Shown in pieces: positions 1 through 11,651 of a stretch of 64,000 nucleotides of DNA. The notes beneath the pieces are model-generated. The model had not been told where the DNA came from. It worked only from the letters and a program-made list of their open reading frames with translations, and ran no database searches. Every line of letters starts with the position of its first letter. Position 1 is the first letter of the stretch. The DNA lies in the NCBI RefSeq assembly GCF_022539315.1, contig NC_066316.1:33171245-33235244 (forward strand), given 5' to 3'. Source of the DNA: Serinus canaria (Eukaryota; Chordata; Aves; Passeriformes; Fringillidae). Made by a program: the position numbers and the translations under genes.

Positions 1-1179
1 ACGATTTAGGATGTACATCTAATATTTATTTTATTGCAGCTTTATAGCTTTAAGTTAGGAGTTAAATTATTTTGAAAAATGGATCTGCTTCAAGGAATTT
101 AATGTTAAAGCAGCGCCTAGCACCTCACATCTGTGCCTAAGGTCACATCTCCAGCTGCCTAAGAGAGACTCTTGTGTCTTTGCAGTGTAGCCACTGAAAC
201 TACACAGAATTATTCCCTGGCAGACTGGCTGACCATCAGTCTTCCCCAGCATCTGCAATGTTGGATTATTCTGTCACTTTTTTTGAAGAGAGTAGATGAT
301 GTGATGTACGAAAACAGGAGCCACACCTGGACTGTGCTTGTCAAGGAGTGTGTGCACAAGAAGAGACACTACTTCCACCAGACAGCAAGTGCATGGGCTC
401 TGCTAACACTTAAATGAAGTTCTAGAGCAACCACTTTGATGGTGGCCTGCAGAAATGGATGTGTGGGGTTCACTGCAGCAAGGTCTGTCCATCCATCAAT
501 TGTTCAATCTTTCTCACCTTTAGACACTCGCTTCCCTCCACATGGCATACAAAATTAGTACCTCCTTCCAATCAAAAGTTGTCCTGCATCTCCAGGGAAT
601 CTAAATGTAGCTTTGCGAATCAAAGCCCTGTTTGAAAACACTTAAGCCCATCCATGAACTCATTTGACTGTAATGTGATATATGTCATGATTAATGGTGT
701 TCTGGATCAAGCTCTTTTTCATCACTTCTTTCCCTCAGACCTGGTACATCACATTTTAATAAGAGTACAAATATTACATGAGCCTTAGGTCATATTCTTA
801 CCAATTATTGCATGATGATTTGGAAAACCTTTAAAAAAATGACTGGTCAAAACCACAGCTGTGTAACCACTCAAGACAAAGATCAATGCCAGAAATAACT
901 CCTTAAATAATTCATCCAAACATTTCTCTTGGTAAAGGCCAGCATTGTAGAAACCACCATACCCACAACTGTGCATTATCTGTATTAAGAAAATTTAATA
1001 CAGTATGCATGTGATTAAAATTCTGGCTTGCATGATTCTGGGCCAAATTGAAACATGGAAAATTTTACGGAACAGAAATGTTCTTAGCCAAGAGAAAGAC
1101 TGGCTAAACCAGAGAACAACAGGATTTATATTAAAAATTAATTTCAATAACAACAAAATAAAATATTGAAAGAGCATAC
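1..1179 (-). other. RASGRP3: RASGRP3 intron following the first coding exon (partial)
   Basis: This non-coding stretch lies 3' (on the minus strand) of the donor site of the first RASGRP3 coding exon. The donor reads GTATGC at 1174-1179. I looked on the minus strand for the next exon, which continues the N-terminal (REM) domain after Met-Phe-Asp, and found nothing resembling it, so it probably lies beyond the left edge. The open frames of 60-80 codons here have no recognisable similarity and look like chance. Confidence 0.8.
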
Positions 1180-1249
1180 CAAACATTTCAATACAAGTGT
1201 TCAAAAGCTCATCTAATGTTGCAGCCTTTCCAAGAGTGTTTGACCCCAT
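1180..1249 (-). CDS. RASGRP3: RASGRP3 first coding exon (N-terminal 23 codons)
   Basis: RASGRP3 is a guanine-nucleotide exchange factor for Ras and Rap1 GTPases. It is recruited to membranes by diacylglycerol and acts downstream of phospholipase C in lymphocytes and endothelium. The exon encodes the protein start MGSNTLGKAATLDELLNTCI followed by EMF, which closely matches the known vertebrate N-terminus with its GLGKAATLDELL block; this begins the REM domain that precedes the CDC25 catalytic domain. The ATG is at 1247-1249. The exon ends in phase 1 (ATG TTT G) and is followed by the donor GTATGC; the conserved next residue would be Asp. The catalytic, EF-hand and C1 domains lie beyond the left edge. 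The upstream neighbour is LTBP1 in the same orientation, as expected from vertebrate synteny. Confidence 0.93.
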
Positions 1250-1372
1250 TGTCTTTTAATCGTTGTCAAAAAATAAGAGACATTTTCACCAAGCAGAAGG
1301 ATGCTTCTTCAAATGCCCAGCTTTTTCACTTTATTTTGTTGGTTGCATTCTTAGCTGGACTTCAATGAAAAT
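1250..1372 (-). other. RASGRP3: RASGRP3 5' UTR part of first coding exon
   Basis: Upstream of the RASGRP3 ATG the minus strand reads back 123 nt to a strong 3' splice site: a pyrimidine-rich run (TTCTTTTACTTTCTTCAG) whose AG occupies 1373-1374. The exon therefore probably starts at 1372, and transcription starts in one or more upstream untranslated exons. An in-frame TAA lies a few codons before the ATG, which supports this ATG as the start. The boundary is inferred from the splice signal alone. Confidence 0.75.
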
Positions 1373-2979
1373 CTGAAGAAAGTAAAAGAAATCATAATTA
1401 CATGACTATATGGAAGAATTCTCAGGATGCAATGCTTACAGTTCAACTCATCTTTTCTGTAAACTGCTTTTTTTCCCCACATGATACAGAGCATGTGAAA
1501 GATTGCCATAAGCTTTCCCTACATTCCAGCTTGTGTTTCTAAGCATTGTCCAATTGTTTGTCCACTAGCACAAAATAAATCCATAGCTGGGGTCATAAAA
1601 CAGACACCAGATGGCAAATGAGGGCCTGCATGTACAGTGACGCACATTTTGTTCAAGTCCTTCTATTTACACTTGATAAGTCACTTGTTGTTAATAACCC
1701 TGCTTCTATGTTTTTAAGCATAACCATTTTTCCCCCTGAGGTTACTGGTTCATGATAATGCTAATGGTCTTAACTGGCACAGACCACACAAAGGGTTTAA
1801 TGAAGTTCATAGCAAACATTAAACTAGGAGGCAATTTTTCAAAGGACCTTAAGATCAGCTTTTAAAAATAAAATAAATCTTCCCATGGTAGCTGGGCAGC
1901 CACAGAGACCTAAACACACAAACTTCTAAATTTTATTATACATCAACTATGCATTTAAATACCAAATATCCTTTTACCTGAAGATGCACAGAATACTCTG
2001 TTACAAGTTTTCAGAAGGAATTTTTACAGGTTATATTTAAAGAACAAATCAGTACTTTATTATCTATCTGTGACTAAGCCCCACTACTGCCTGATCACAC
2101 CAAGTGTTTGAAATGTGACAAACAGGTACATCCAGCAACTTATCCAGAAAACAAAAAGCCAAGAGTAGAACTAAAACAGTCCTTGAAGTGAAACGACACA
2201 GGAATTTGGGAAATTCATTTTCAGAAGTCATTGCCCATAATATCAACTTTTTAAAGCTGGTCATGCAAAGCAGTGGTGAACAATATACCTGCTTTAATTC
2301 ACCCATAAATATCAAGTTTTCCAAACCCAGTGTAACACAGACCCCACACAGCAAAGCCAGTCCTGGTGGGACTGCCACTCTTCATCCTTTTTACAAAACC
2401 ACCCTGACCCCCTTGCCCTGGCCAGTGTCACAATGAACACAGAGTGACACACTGAGCTGTGTCTCTGTCTGCCTGCAGCCCTGCAAATGTCACTGTGGTC
2501 CAGCCACCCAAGGGACACCAGGCAGTGGCCCCTTTACTGCTGGTGCTACTCCAGCCAGCTCACCCCCACAGCACAGGCAGCCGTGCTCCTTCTTCAGCAG
2601 AAGCAGGGCCAGCACATCCTGACACAACTCCCAGCTCCCAGGAAAAGGGGAAATCCCTTCTCATCCAGGGTAGGTCTGCACTCCTGAGCTGATCGTGCCC
2701 AGACTGGCCTGCAGCTCCATCAGTGAAGTGTCTCTAGCTCCCAGGCAGACTTGGCACATGTAAGCTGCTCATTGCTGGCCTGTGCTGGCTGCCACCTGCA
2801 CCTCAGCTCCATTTAGGACACCACTGACTGGCCAGGGGTGCTCTGGCAGCACAGTGCTCTGCATCCCAGCCCCTGGAAAGTGTCCTGCACTGGACACTTC
2901 CTTATAGACCCAGAGTCCTGCAGTGCTGAGCCTGTTCGAAGCATGCAGCAGTGTTTTGCTTGGAAGGACTTCAAAATAT
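1373..2979. other. Non-coding: probable RASGRP3 5' UTR intron
   Basis: This is AT-rich unique sequence, with a more GC-rich pocket at about 2440-2760 where open frames occur on both strands. None of those frames resembles a known protein and they have no supporting splice structure. By position it is most likely intronic, between an untranslated first exon and the coding exon of RASGRP3. Confidence 0.5.
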
Positions 2980-3402
2980 TCAGCCAAAGATGCTCCCATG
3001 AGGAGCAGCTGAGAGAGTTGGCTTTGTTTAGCCTGAAAAAAGGTAGACTGAGGAGAGACCTTACCACTCTCTAAAAGGGCCTGAAAGGAGCTGGTAACAG
3101 TTGGGGGTTGGCCTCTTCTCCCAGGAAACAAGTAACAGAATGAGAGGAAAGGCTCTCAAGTTCCACCAGGGGAGAAATTTAGATTGGATATTAGGGAAAA
3201 CTTCTTCACTGGAAGGCTGGCCAAGCACAGGCTGCCCAGGGCATTGGCTGAGTCTCCATCCCTGGAAGCATAGAAAAGATGAGTAGATGTGGCACTTAGG
3301 GACATGGTTTGGTGATGGACTTGGCAGTGTTTTGTTAATGGTTGGATTTGATGATCTTAAAGTTGTCTTTTCCAACCTAAACAATCCTATGACTTTGTAT
3401 TA
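2980..3402 (+). mobile_element. CR1 LINE, 3' end fragment
   Basis: The stretch follows the avian CR1 3'-terminal consensus from end to end. It has a block around gagagagttggctttgttta gcctg, then GGAGAGACCTTA, then AGATTGGATATTAGG, then TCCATCCCTGGAAG. It finishes with a diverged gatgatcttaaagttgtc block and an AATCCTATGA-type tail. The copy is 5'-truncated and carries many substitutions and small indels, so it is old and inactive. Frames overlapping it are shadows of the former ORF2 end and its antisense. Confidence 0.9.
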
Positions 3403-6400
3403 TTATTTTTAGATGTGTTCCTACAGCCAGGTTCTTTCTGGTCCCATCCAGCAATGGATTTAGATGTGACACCCTTCCCTGAAGCCAAGAGGATCCTGGA
3501 GGATGTAAGCACAACTCATGGAACAGGGAGTTTCTACCAGCAGTGCACACACAATGCCTCAGCCCAAGCCAGCCAACAAACTTGACCAGAGAGGTGCAAA
3601 CATTAGACCCTGCCCCTTCCTCCTGGGTGGAAGGAAGCGTTCTCCTCTGAATTTGGTGGTGCAGAACCCCCTCTTGAAAGAGCAACCCTGTTTTTCTAGG
3701 AATCACACAGAGATGCTGCTTGCAATGAACTGAGGGGAACCAAACCAATCCTCTCACACAGCAGCAAACAGAGCCTGCCCTTCAGGACAAGGGGGAGGTG
3801 AGTACACAGTGGTCTTGGCTTCGAGCCTGTGCAGCAGCTGGTGTCCAGCAGGAAGGCTCTGGGGCTGGATGGGCAGCCTCAACCCTTCCTGCTAGAGCTG
3901 GGCTAACACTGAAACCAAAGCTGTGTGATGTGGACGAGAGAGTGCAGAGAGATGTGAGACTCTCTGACCTCCTGGTCAGGCCACAAGAGCTGTGGTTACC
4001 CTGGGGTCAGGCTTTCTTCCCAAGACTGTTCATGTATTTAAAGTGAAAAAAGTTTGGTTTGCTTTCAGAGTTAACCAGCAGCCGTGCACTGTTTTTCAAG
4101 ATCACAACCTTGTACACTTAACCTTTGCTAGAATCCCACTTTGGGCATGTTTTCCCTTTTTGACCATACCCAAGTCCTTCTCTAAGTGTTTTAATAACTG
4201 GTGTAATTTCCACAAAGCCAGCTATTTAGCTCTTCTACATTTATCTGACTTAGGTCTTCTTTCAAGAGGAGAAAAATAAAATCATTTGCCATTTCAAAAT
4301 ATTTTTAGTCACTGCATCAAAAAAATTAAACGGGGAAAAACAATTTTATTTTCTGTCTAAGCCTAGAAAATTATTGAGCATGAAATATAAAAGTGGAAGA
4401 GATTTGATCTGGCTTTTAAATTTTGTTGGTATTCCCATTATCTGTAAAATATAGCATAGGAGAGTAGCCTCTCTGTCTTCCACTGACAACATAAAGGCAG
4501 CCCTATGGTAATTAAAAAGTAATGCCCAGGGTAAAATTGAAGGTTTGGTGTTTTTCTTCAATTTTACAACTTAAGCAGCAGACACTTAGATCCTGATATT
4601 ACAGAGCTGTCCTCCCAAACAACCTGTCAGACCTCTCAAGGTCAGAGCATTACTATAACCATGCTTCCTAAAGAAGAATAAAACATTTCCACCAATTGAA
4701 GAACTGGCTGACTGGGTCTAAGTCAAAACCTGATATCTCATCTCTTGACTGCAGACTCCAAAACCCACAACCATCAATACTTGTGTGGTCAAGCACTGCT
4801 GTTCTACTAAAACAATAAAGGAATTGTCTATAACCATGCCACAGTGGTATCCAACTACACACCAGCACCTGTAGAGATGGATGAGTAAAATACAACTCTA
4901 AATTTCATCTACATAAATTAAATAAGTTATATTCTGCCAACAGTTCACTGCAAGAAAGACACAAAGCTAAAAAGAAAATAGAATCATCACAAAGTATTTC
5001 TGCAAATAAAAATTTTACAATGTTTGAGATATGTGGCAATTATTAAAAAATTGATTGCCAAAAGTACAGTTGGACTTTCAAACAAAGATAACTTTGAGAA
5101 TCTCTGCCCTCAGCTGCTTTCCAGGGTAACACTGAAATATCTTATTGCTATCCAACTCTTTCAGGGAATAATTGCCCACCAGAATGAAACAAATAAATTT
5201 TTCTTATAATGGAATTATAAATCTGATTGGGTTAACTGGGATTGACTGGGGGCTGTTAAGGACACAAGAGGGACACAGTCCTCCACAGCCACCCATTCTC
5301 ACTTCTTTATCAGGCCACTTGGAATTACAATCCCCCCTGTAAGACTTGCTGGTAACCCAACACGTGCTGGGATGGGATAATTGGGAATAGGTGAAACTGC
5401 AATAGCAGCAATACCATCAACACAGACCTTAGCACTCACTCAAAGCCAACAGCTTTGGCTCCTTCATTTAGGCAATAGAAACAACCATAATATCCCTGTG
5501 AACCAAGTCATGGTGTCAGGCATGTCATGCTTTATTTTATGCAATATTTCTATCATGGGATGTGCACTTCCTCCCTAGGGGGAAAGCAGAATCTACTGCA
5601 GGGATGTGCTCAGAGGTTAGAAGCTTGCCATGGACTGAACTACAAAACATAGAGTTCCTTCCAAGTCCTGCCATCACCCCAAGTGCCACATGCCCATGGT
5701 TCACCTGAGCACATGGGTTTCCTTAGTACTTTTGTGCAGTGTAATTGCATTTTGGGTTCAACATTTTGGAAGTCTTGAGATGCTGCTAGTGTGGACTGTC
5801 CTGGTAGATTGCTTGAAGCAAGTATGTAGGCTGTGAGCTCTAGAGACAGATGTGGTCAGGTGCAATACTTTAGTTTTTAGAAGAAAAAGGATACCTTGGC
5901 AGCAAACTTGTAATCTTATGCAAAAGCACCAAGTGATGAAAACAGGGTGGGCAGTATGAAGCCAAGGTTTAAATTAGTAAAACCAAAAGACTTCACTTCT
6001 GCTGCTAGAGGCAATTAAGGGGTGGTCCACACCCACAACCTACAGCAGTTTAAATAATATTAAAATGTCAAGCCTGTGCAAATCCATGTGTGGGCACTCC
6101 ATGTGTGGATTTCAGGCAATTGTATTGGTTACAGGTGCAAGCTAAATCAATAAGTCTGTTTTAAATAGGCTTAAATTTGACATATAGGGTAATGTTTATT
6201 CAGCTAAATGAAATTCAAGCAGCTTTTTACTCAGGCCAAATTAAATGTACTAATAGTATTTTCCCCATTTATTGAAAGTGGGCTATTTTCCTTCTACTTA
6301 AAGACAATAAATGGAGGCACATGCAAAGAGTCCCACCTTGATACAGAGGAACCTCTATGGGTCCCAGTTTATCCATAAACTTTCCAGATGCCTGCACACA

Positions 6401-7412
6401 TAAGACTTGTATTCTTTACTAGATTAGGACATTCCTGGGGCTTTAAATAAGCCAGACCTCCCCTCCTCCAAGCCTACACAACACATCAGTGAATGCTTGC
6501 ATTAAACAGCTTCCACCTGGCAGCTGGAGAGCTGCTAAGTGGGACCAGCTCAGCAGGGAAATCCAATCAGTAGCAGAATGCAGAAAAAGAAGTTGAGAAG
6601 AATTCTTGAGTCTCAGGAGAAAGTTTAAGGGTTCCTTCCCTTGCTACACCTCTTTGCATTAGTCTGTGCTAATCACATCCAGGGCAAGCTCTCCAGGACA
6701 GATGTCACCTGCTGCCCTGCAGATGGGATGGAGGCTCTCACAGTCAGAGCCTTTCCTGTTATTAGTCTGCACAAATATTAGTGGAATGACCATCACAAGA
6801 ATCCCAGCTGGGACTGCACCTTTGCCTGCACAGATGCAAGCAAGACATCTGCTTGGGCTCAAGTCAGCACAGATCTTCTGTTGCCTACTGTGTGGCTCCT
6901 GGAGTTTGCTCTCTCCCAGCAGTTGTGTGTTCCTTGTAGCTGGGCAGGACCAGATTATTTATTGCAGTGCACACAGCTCTATTTCTAGAAAATCTGAGCA
7001 AGTGACACAGGGGGTGGCATTTCTCCAGGGTGTGACACAGGCAGGAGCTGGACACAGGACAGGGCAGAGGTGCTGGGCTGTCAGGCAGCCCAGTGCCACT
7101 GCCTGTGCCCAGCCATGACCTCAGCACCGCATGCAGCTGGCTGCAGGATGGCACATCTGGCCTCCCAGTGACGTTTGTTGTATGGAGCAGGGACACAGAA
7201 CAAGGGAGACATTGTGGCACTGCTCCATGAATCCAAGATGCAAGTCTTGCTGTGGGCAGGAGAGGAATGAAAATGGAATATGGGAGTCCTGGGCTCATCT
7301 GACTTCCCAGGACTCATTCACCTTTGTTGCACACCTTGAGATCATAGTTACACAATAAACCACAGCCACTGTCTGCATCCTATTGCTTTGATTCCCTTTT
7401 TTTGTTTTTTTT
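3403..7412. other. Non-coding, nothing recognised
   Basis: This is mostly AT-rich unique sequence with a GC-richer part at about 6650-7340. The longest open frame (6666-7118, plus strand, 150 codons) and its antisense partner have no recognisable domain or similarity. A T-rich tract at about 7397-7413 interrupts the sequence just before the next open frame. I see no exon-like signals that I can support. Confidence 0.6.
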
Positions 7413-8018
7413 TTGGATCAAAGGGGAACTTCAAAAGGCACTGAACAACAGAGTGGGATGTCTGTGTTTGACAAGAGGATAGGACAGGTGCTCTGCTGGT
7501 GGCTAGCTGAAGCCAATCCTTCGGTGAGACAACCAGCAGTGCACGAGGTCAGGGTCTGTACTCAGCAGTTTCTCTCCACTGCTGGCCCCTTCTCACTCTG
7601 GTCCTATGCTCCAGCATGGGTGCTCTGTGGGCCACAGTCCCTTCAGAGGGGCACTTGTTCTTCCATGAACTCATCAGTGGGCCAGAGACTCTTCAGGGAA
7701 GTACCTGCTCTGCCACAGAGCACCTCCCTGTCCTCTGACCTTATTATTCCCTCTCTTCTTCCCTCTTCCTCTCCATTCCCTTGTTTTTTCAGTGTTTCCT
7801 CCTCTCAGAATTTTCTGCCTTTTCTTAAATCTGGTTTTCCAGAGGGGCCACGAGCTTGGCTGATGGTCTCATCTGCATGGGGTCCCCTGCAAAGACAGCT
7901 GGAAGTGGCTGTGTCTGACACAGGGCAGCCCCTGGCCTTCTCCCACAGAGGCCACTCCTGCAGACCCTCTGCTGCCAAAGCCTTGCTATTTGCATCCAGT
8001 TTAGCCTCTGAGGGATGA
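7413..8018 (+). other. 201-codon open frame, unrecognised, probably not a gene
   Basis: This is the longest uninterrupted ATG-initiated frame in the window. The predicted product is rich in Ser, Pro and Leu with no clear domain, no regular periodicity and no signal peptide. The underlying DNA has loosely repeated blocks (CTGGTCC...CTCCAGCATGGG, then GGGCCA...CTTCAGGG twice), and parts resemble, from memory, GC-rich interspersed repeats of bird genomes. It follows a poly-T tract. With no homology or splice evidence it is better treated as a chance or repeat-derived frame than as a coding sequence. Confidence 0.3.
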
Positions 8019-11000
8019 GCACTTGTGCCTTAGCACAAAAGTATTCAAGCTACAAATACTCAAAATATGTTTTATTATGCTTAATTTTGAGAGAAGGCTC
8101 CACTAAGCTTAATATTTACTTTCCCAAGTCACCCAATCAGCACAGAAGGGTATTGTGAGCCATTTCAAGCCCTAGACATCTAGTCTGCTATGGAAACAGA
8201 GGTGAAATTAATAGAGCCATGGATAAGAGACCAAGTGGATGTATGGATCCACTCCCCTGGACTACCCAGGTGTTAGTTCAGACCCACACACAGAAGACCA
8301 TGGTGTCTGGCACCACTTGATAAATTAGCATATGGAGTACAATGCATGCTGGCCTAAGATAAAAGAGAAGCTTACAGAAATCATGAGGAATGCCAATGGA
8401 CAGTCACAGGACCAAAAGCTTTCAGTAATCAGAAAGTCACTTGATTAAGGCTTGAGCTGCTTAGAGAGCATTTTGTTTAACATTCTTCCCGTGAAACATA
8501 ACCAAGAGGATTTCAGAGAGAGCAGAGCACCTCTACCACCACCACCCCCAGGTCTTCTCCATTATAATTCACCTAAAATAATAGACAGCTTAATAACTGG
8601 ATTTGTAAAAACAACAGAGGTTGCATTCCCAATTGCAATACTAGCATTTTATGGAATTGGTTATCTGCCATATTTTAGGTTTGTCCCATCCACTTCTATA
8701 TTTGTTTCCTGTATTTACTTTTTTGGTATTTGCCTCTGTAATTTAACTCCAGCTAATAAATGGAAAATCTGAGCAGACATCCTTTGTTTGTTCCATAAAC
8801 TATGCTGATGACATCTTCCAAGGCAGTAGAGTTGCCCAGAATGCATCTGGTTAAAAGGGAGAGCTAAGGAAGACTTGAGATTGTTTACAAAAGAAGAAAA
8901 ACTCCCAGCCATATTTCTCAGTAGATTTGTCATGAAGATGATTTTGCTATTCCCAGTAAAGTCAAATTGGCAATATCAGACATTTGATTAACATGTGTGA
9001 CACCAGGGGATGCAGCTCTTCTGAGAATCTTTGTGCCTCAGACACATGAGAGATCTCCAGCACCGAGGGAGAGGACAGCAACAGCAGCAGGAGTTTCTCA
9101 CACTAACTTGATCTTTCTTCAGTAGCCAAGCAAGACACCATCAATACCTCCTACAAGTTATACTCCTGCCTGTAAGCCTTCTGAGGAACTCTTGGCAATT
9201 CCCTTTGCTATTCAGGGACTTGCATGGAGCATCTTTCAAGAGTAAATCTGCTTTGTTAGCCTAGGCAGGTCAGGGCTAAAATACATTTTATCAGCATATA
9301 GTCACAACTCCTTACACTGTTACATGCCTAAAATGAGGCTGGGTCCAGCCCAAGTAAAACCCAATTATTTTAGTTATTTAAAAAAAAACATCTGGGGAAG
9401 TAAGCAACCATTCAGTTCTGAAAGACAAACTCCCAGAATATTTATAACAAAATATCTGTTACAAAATATTTTAATATTTTATTATTGTTTACCCTAATCA
9501 GCTTCTCTTCAAGACAAGCCAGAAAAATCACATTTATTAATTAGATTACTAAGAAATCCTAGGCCATATCTGCCTAGACTTTCTCGTATGTCCAGCTTGA
9601 GAATCTACCACTGCACTTGTTATGTCTTATTTTTAACAAAGCCAAAATTTTTCAGTAGCAGCAGAGTCCCTGGGGAGTGACTTCTTTCTAGCTGTGAAAT
9701 ATTCCAAGAGTTAGGACAGTTTTAGAAATCAGCTGTGCTTTTAGTTTCACACAACTTTTCAATCAATTTCAAAAGAGGAGTCATAAGAGCGTGTAACTCG
9801 TATTAAAATTCAGTAAGTTATCAAGGTATCAAGTTCTTGTCTAATAAACCCATAGCTCCTAAATATTTTTTTCCCTTAGAAAAAGCTTTTTTCACTCCAT
9901 ATAATTTTGTAATTTCCAGCTGTTTCCCACTGTAGACTAATTACTCATGGAACAGTACTTTCTGGGCCCCAGAGTGGGAGACAGCACCCTGCAAACATGG
10001 GTGCCCCCTTTGTAATGATGCCACAGGAATTGCAGACACATATGGAGCTTCTCAAGCCCACCAAGCTCCACAAGCTTCTACTGGCCACTCAAAACATTAG
10101 AGATTATAGTTAATCTTCCCAAAAAGTAAAATTTTAAAGCACTTCCCCTCTCCCACTGGCCATCTCTGCAGCTGTGTTGTGTGAAGGTAAGACAAAATCA
10201 TTACCTGCAGTCACAGGTGCCACTAGGGAGAATTCAACACCTCCTACTTACCTGCTACCATTTTCAGCAATGATGATCATATTTGATTTCTCACTCTTTC
10301 TGGTTTCTGGCCTTTCCCAAACTGAAGAACAGCTGCAGTTACTGCACATCTACTAAAAGCAAGGGTATCACCTTGTGAAAAGGGCAGTTTCATTTTTTCT
10401 GCTTCAGTCCTGTTAACCCCTACATTGCCTCACATCTCTCCCAATGAATTCACAATCTACACCTACCCTAGAGTGAGGAGTGGCCTCCCTGGGTAGTGAG
10501 AGCAGTTTTGCTGCTGACCTTTCCTCTTGTGACTGCAATCAAAACCTAGATTGGCTTCAGAAATGTCTCGACCGCATATTTACAGCCTGGGAAGTACTTA
10601 TCAGCTCAGTAAATTGAAGGCAGCAACTGGTAAAACAATAAAGGCAGGAAGAGGCTTTCAGAGACTTAAGTAATGGGAAACTGGATGTCTGAGATGGAGC
10701 AAGGCAGAGTTAAAAGGACAGAGGACAGGACAGAGCTTTGGCTGCTTTCACTCGTCTGGCTGTTACTGTGCATTTGTGATGGGATAATCCTTTGTTTTCC
10801 CTTTGATGAGTGTAGAAAGTGCTTCACATGGAACTGCTATTTCCCACAGAGCTGTTAACTGGTCCCACACCAGGAGTGTGGCTGGGCCAGCTGCTAATGG
10901 CCAGCAGCCCTTCCCAGTCCCTGGTGGCAGCTGCCATCCATTGGGAGCCGTTCTCTTTAGGGAGAGGTGACAGAGAGGCATGGGGCACAGATCTGCTGTG

Positions 11001-11598
11001 TGACCCTTGGAGCCCATGCAAACTGCACTCTCCTGCACACTCACAGGGAGCAGGGCTGCCTGGCTTGGGTGGTTTGCAGCTGCAGGAGCCACCAGAGCCT
11101 CACACTCCCAGGCAAGCAGCTTGCAAGGAGCTGTGGAGTGAGCACAGCCCCGAGGCCAGGAGAGGTCCAGCACCTTTCTTTGTGGAATTCTGTCAGCAGA
11201 GGCTGGGCATCAAAATACGCGAGCAGCTTCTCACCTCTAGTGATTATTTTTGAGTTTCCCTTGGGAAGATGGGTGGAACAACTGCAGCTTCAGATTCCTT
11301 AAGGGTGCAAAGAGAGCATTTTAAACACAGGCACACTCTGCTTCTTGGGCCACTTCAGAGTGTTTCTAAACACGAAGCCTCCAACAGAGAAGAGCAGCAA
11401 AGAGATTGTCTGGTGGTTTCAGTGTGTCTGACTTAGATTTCGTACTCTTTTCTCAGAGGTAACAAAGCAACCATCAGTGAGCTGACAAAACTTTGTTTCC
11501 TCACCAAGCAATCTACTAAGAAACATGCACTGGTTAGTACAAACACGAAGAAGGAGCAATCCTCTGAAGCTGTTTGTGGTACAAGGAGTCTGTAGAGG
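8019..11598. other. Non-coding, nothing recognised
   Basis: AT-rich unique sequence, with a GC-rich pocket at 10860-11175 that opens long frames on both strands (136-144 codons). None of these products is recognisable. The 106-codon frame at 8452-8772 is compositionally plausible as a hydrophobic peptide but has no similarity that I know of. Confidence 0.6.
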
Positions 11599-11651
11599 AC
11601 AGGATATGAGAACAGTGTCACCACAGCACAGGATATGAGAACAGTGTCACC
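11599..11651. repeat. Two-copy tandem duplication, 29-bp period
   Basis: A 24-base block (ACAGGATATGAGAACAGTGT then CACC) occurs at 11599-11622 and again, identical, at 11628-11651, separated by ACAGC. The perfect match between copies points to a recent local duplication. Confidence 0.9.

Noticed and set aside
785..976. Second RASGRP3 exon on the minus strand
   Set aside because: The translation does not match the expected continuation of the REM domain after Met-Phe-Asp, and no acceptor in the right phase was found.
2769..3384. Several 100-120 codon frames on both strands
   Set aside because: They overlap a CR1 fragment and its GC-rich flank, and none has recognisable domains.
10763..11302. 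Frames of 111-144 codons on both strands in a GC-rich pocket
   Set aside because: Long frames on both strands at the same place follow from low stop-codon density; no product is recognisable and no splice structure is evident.
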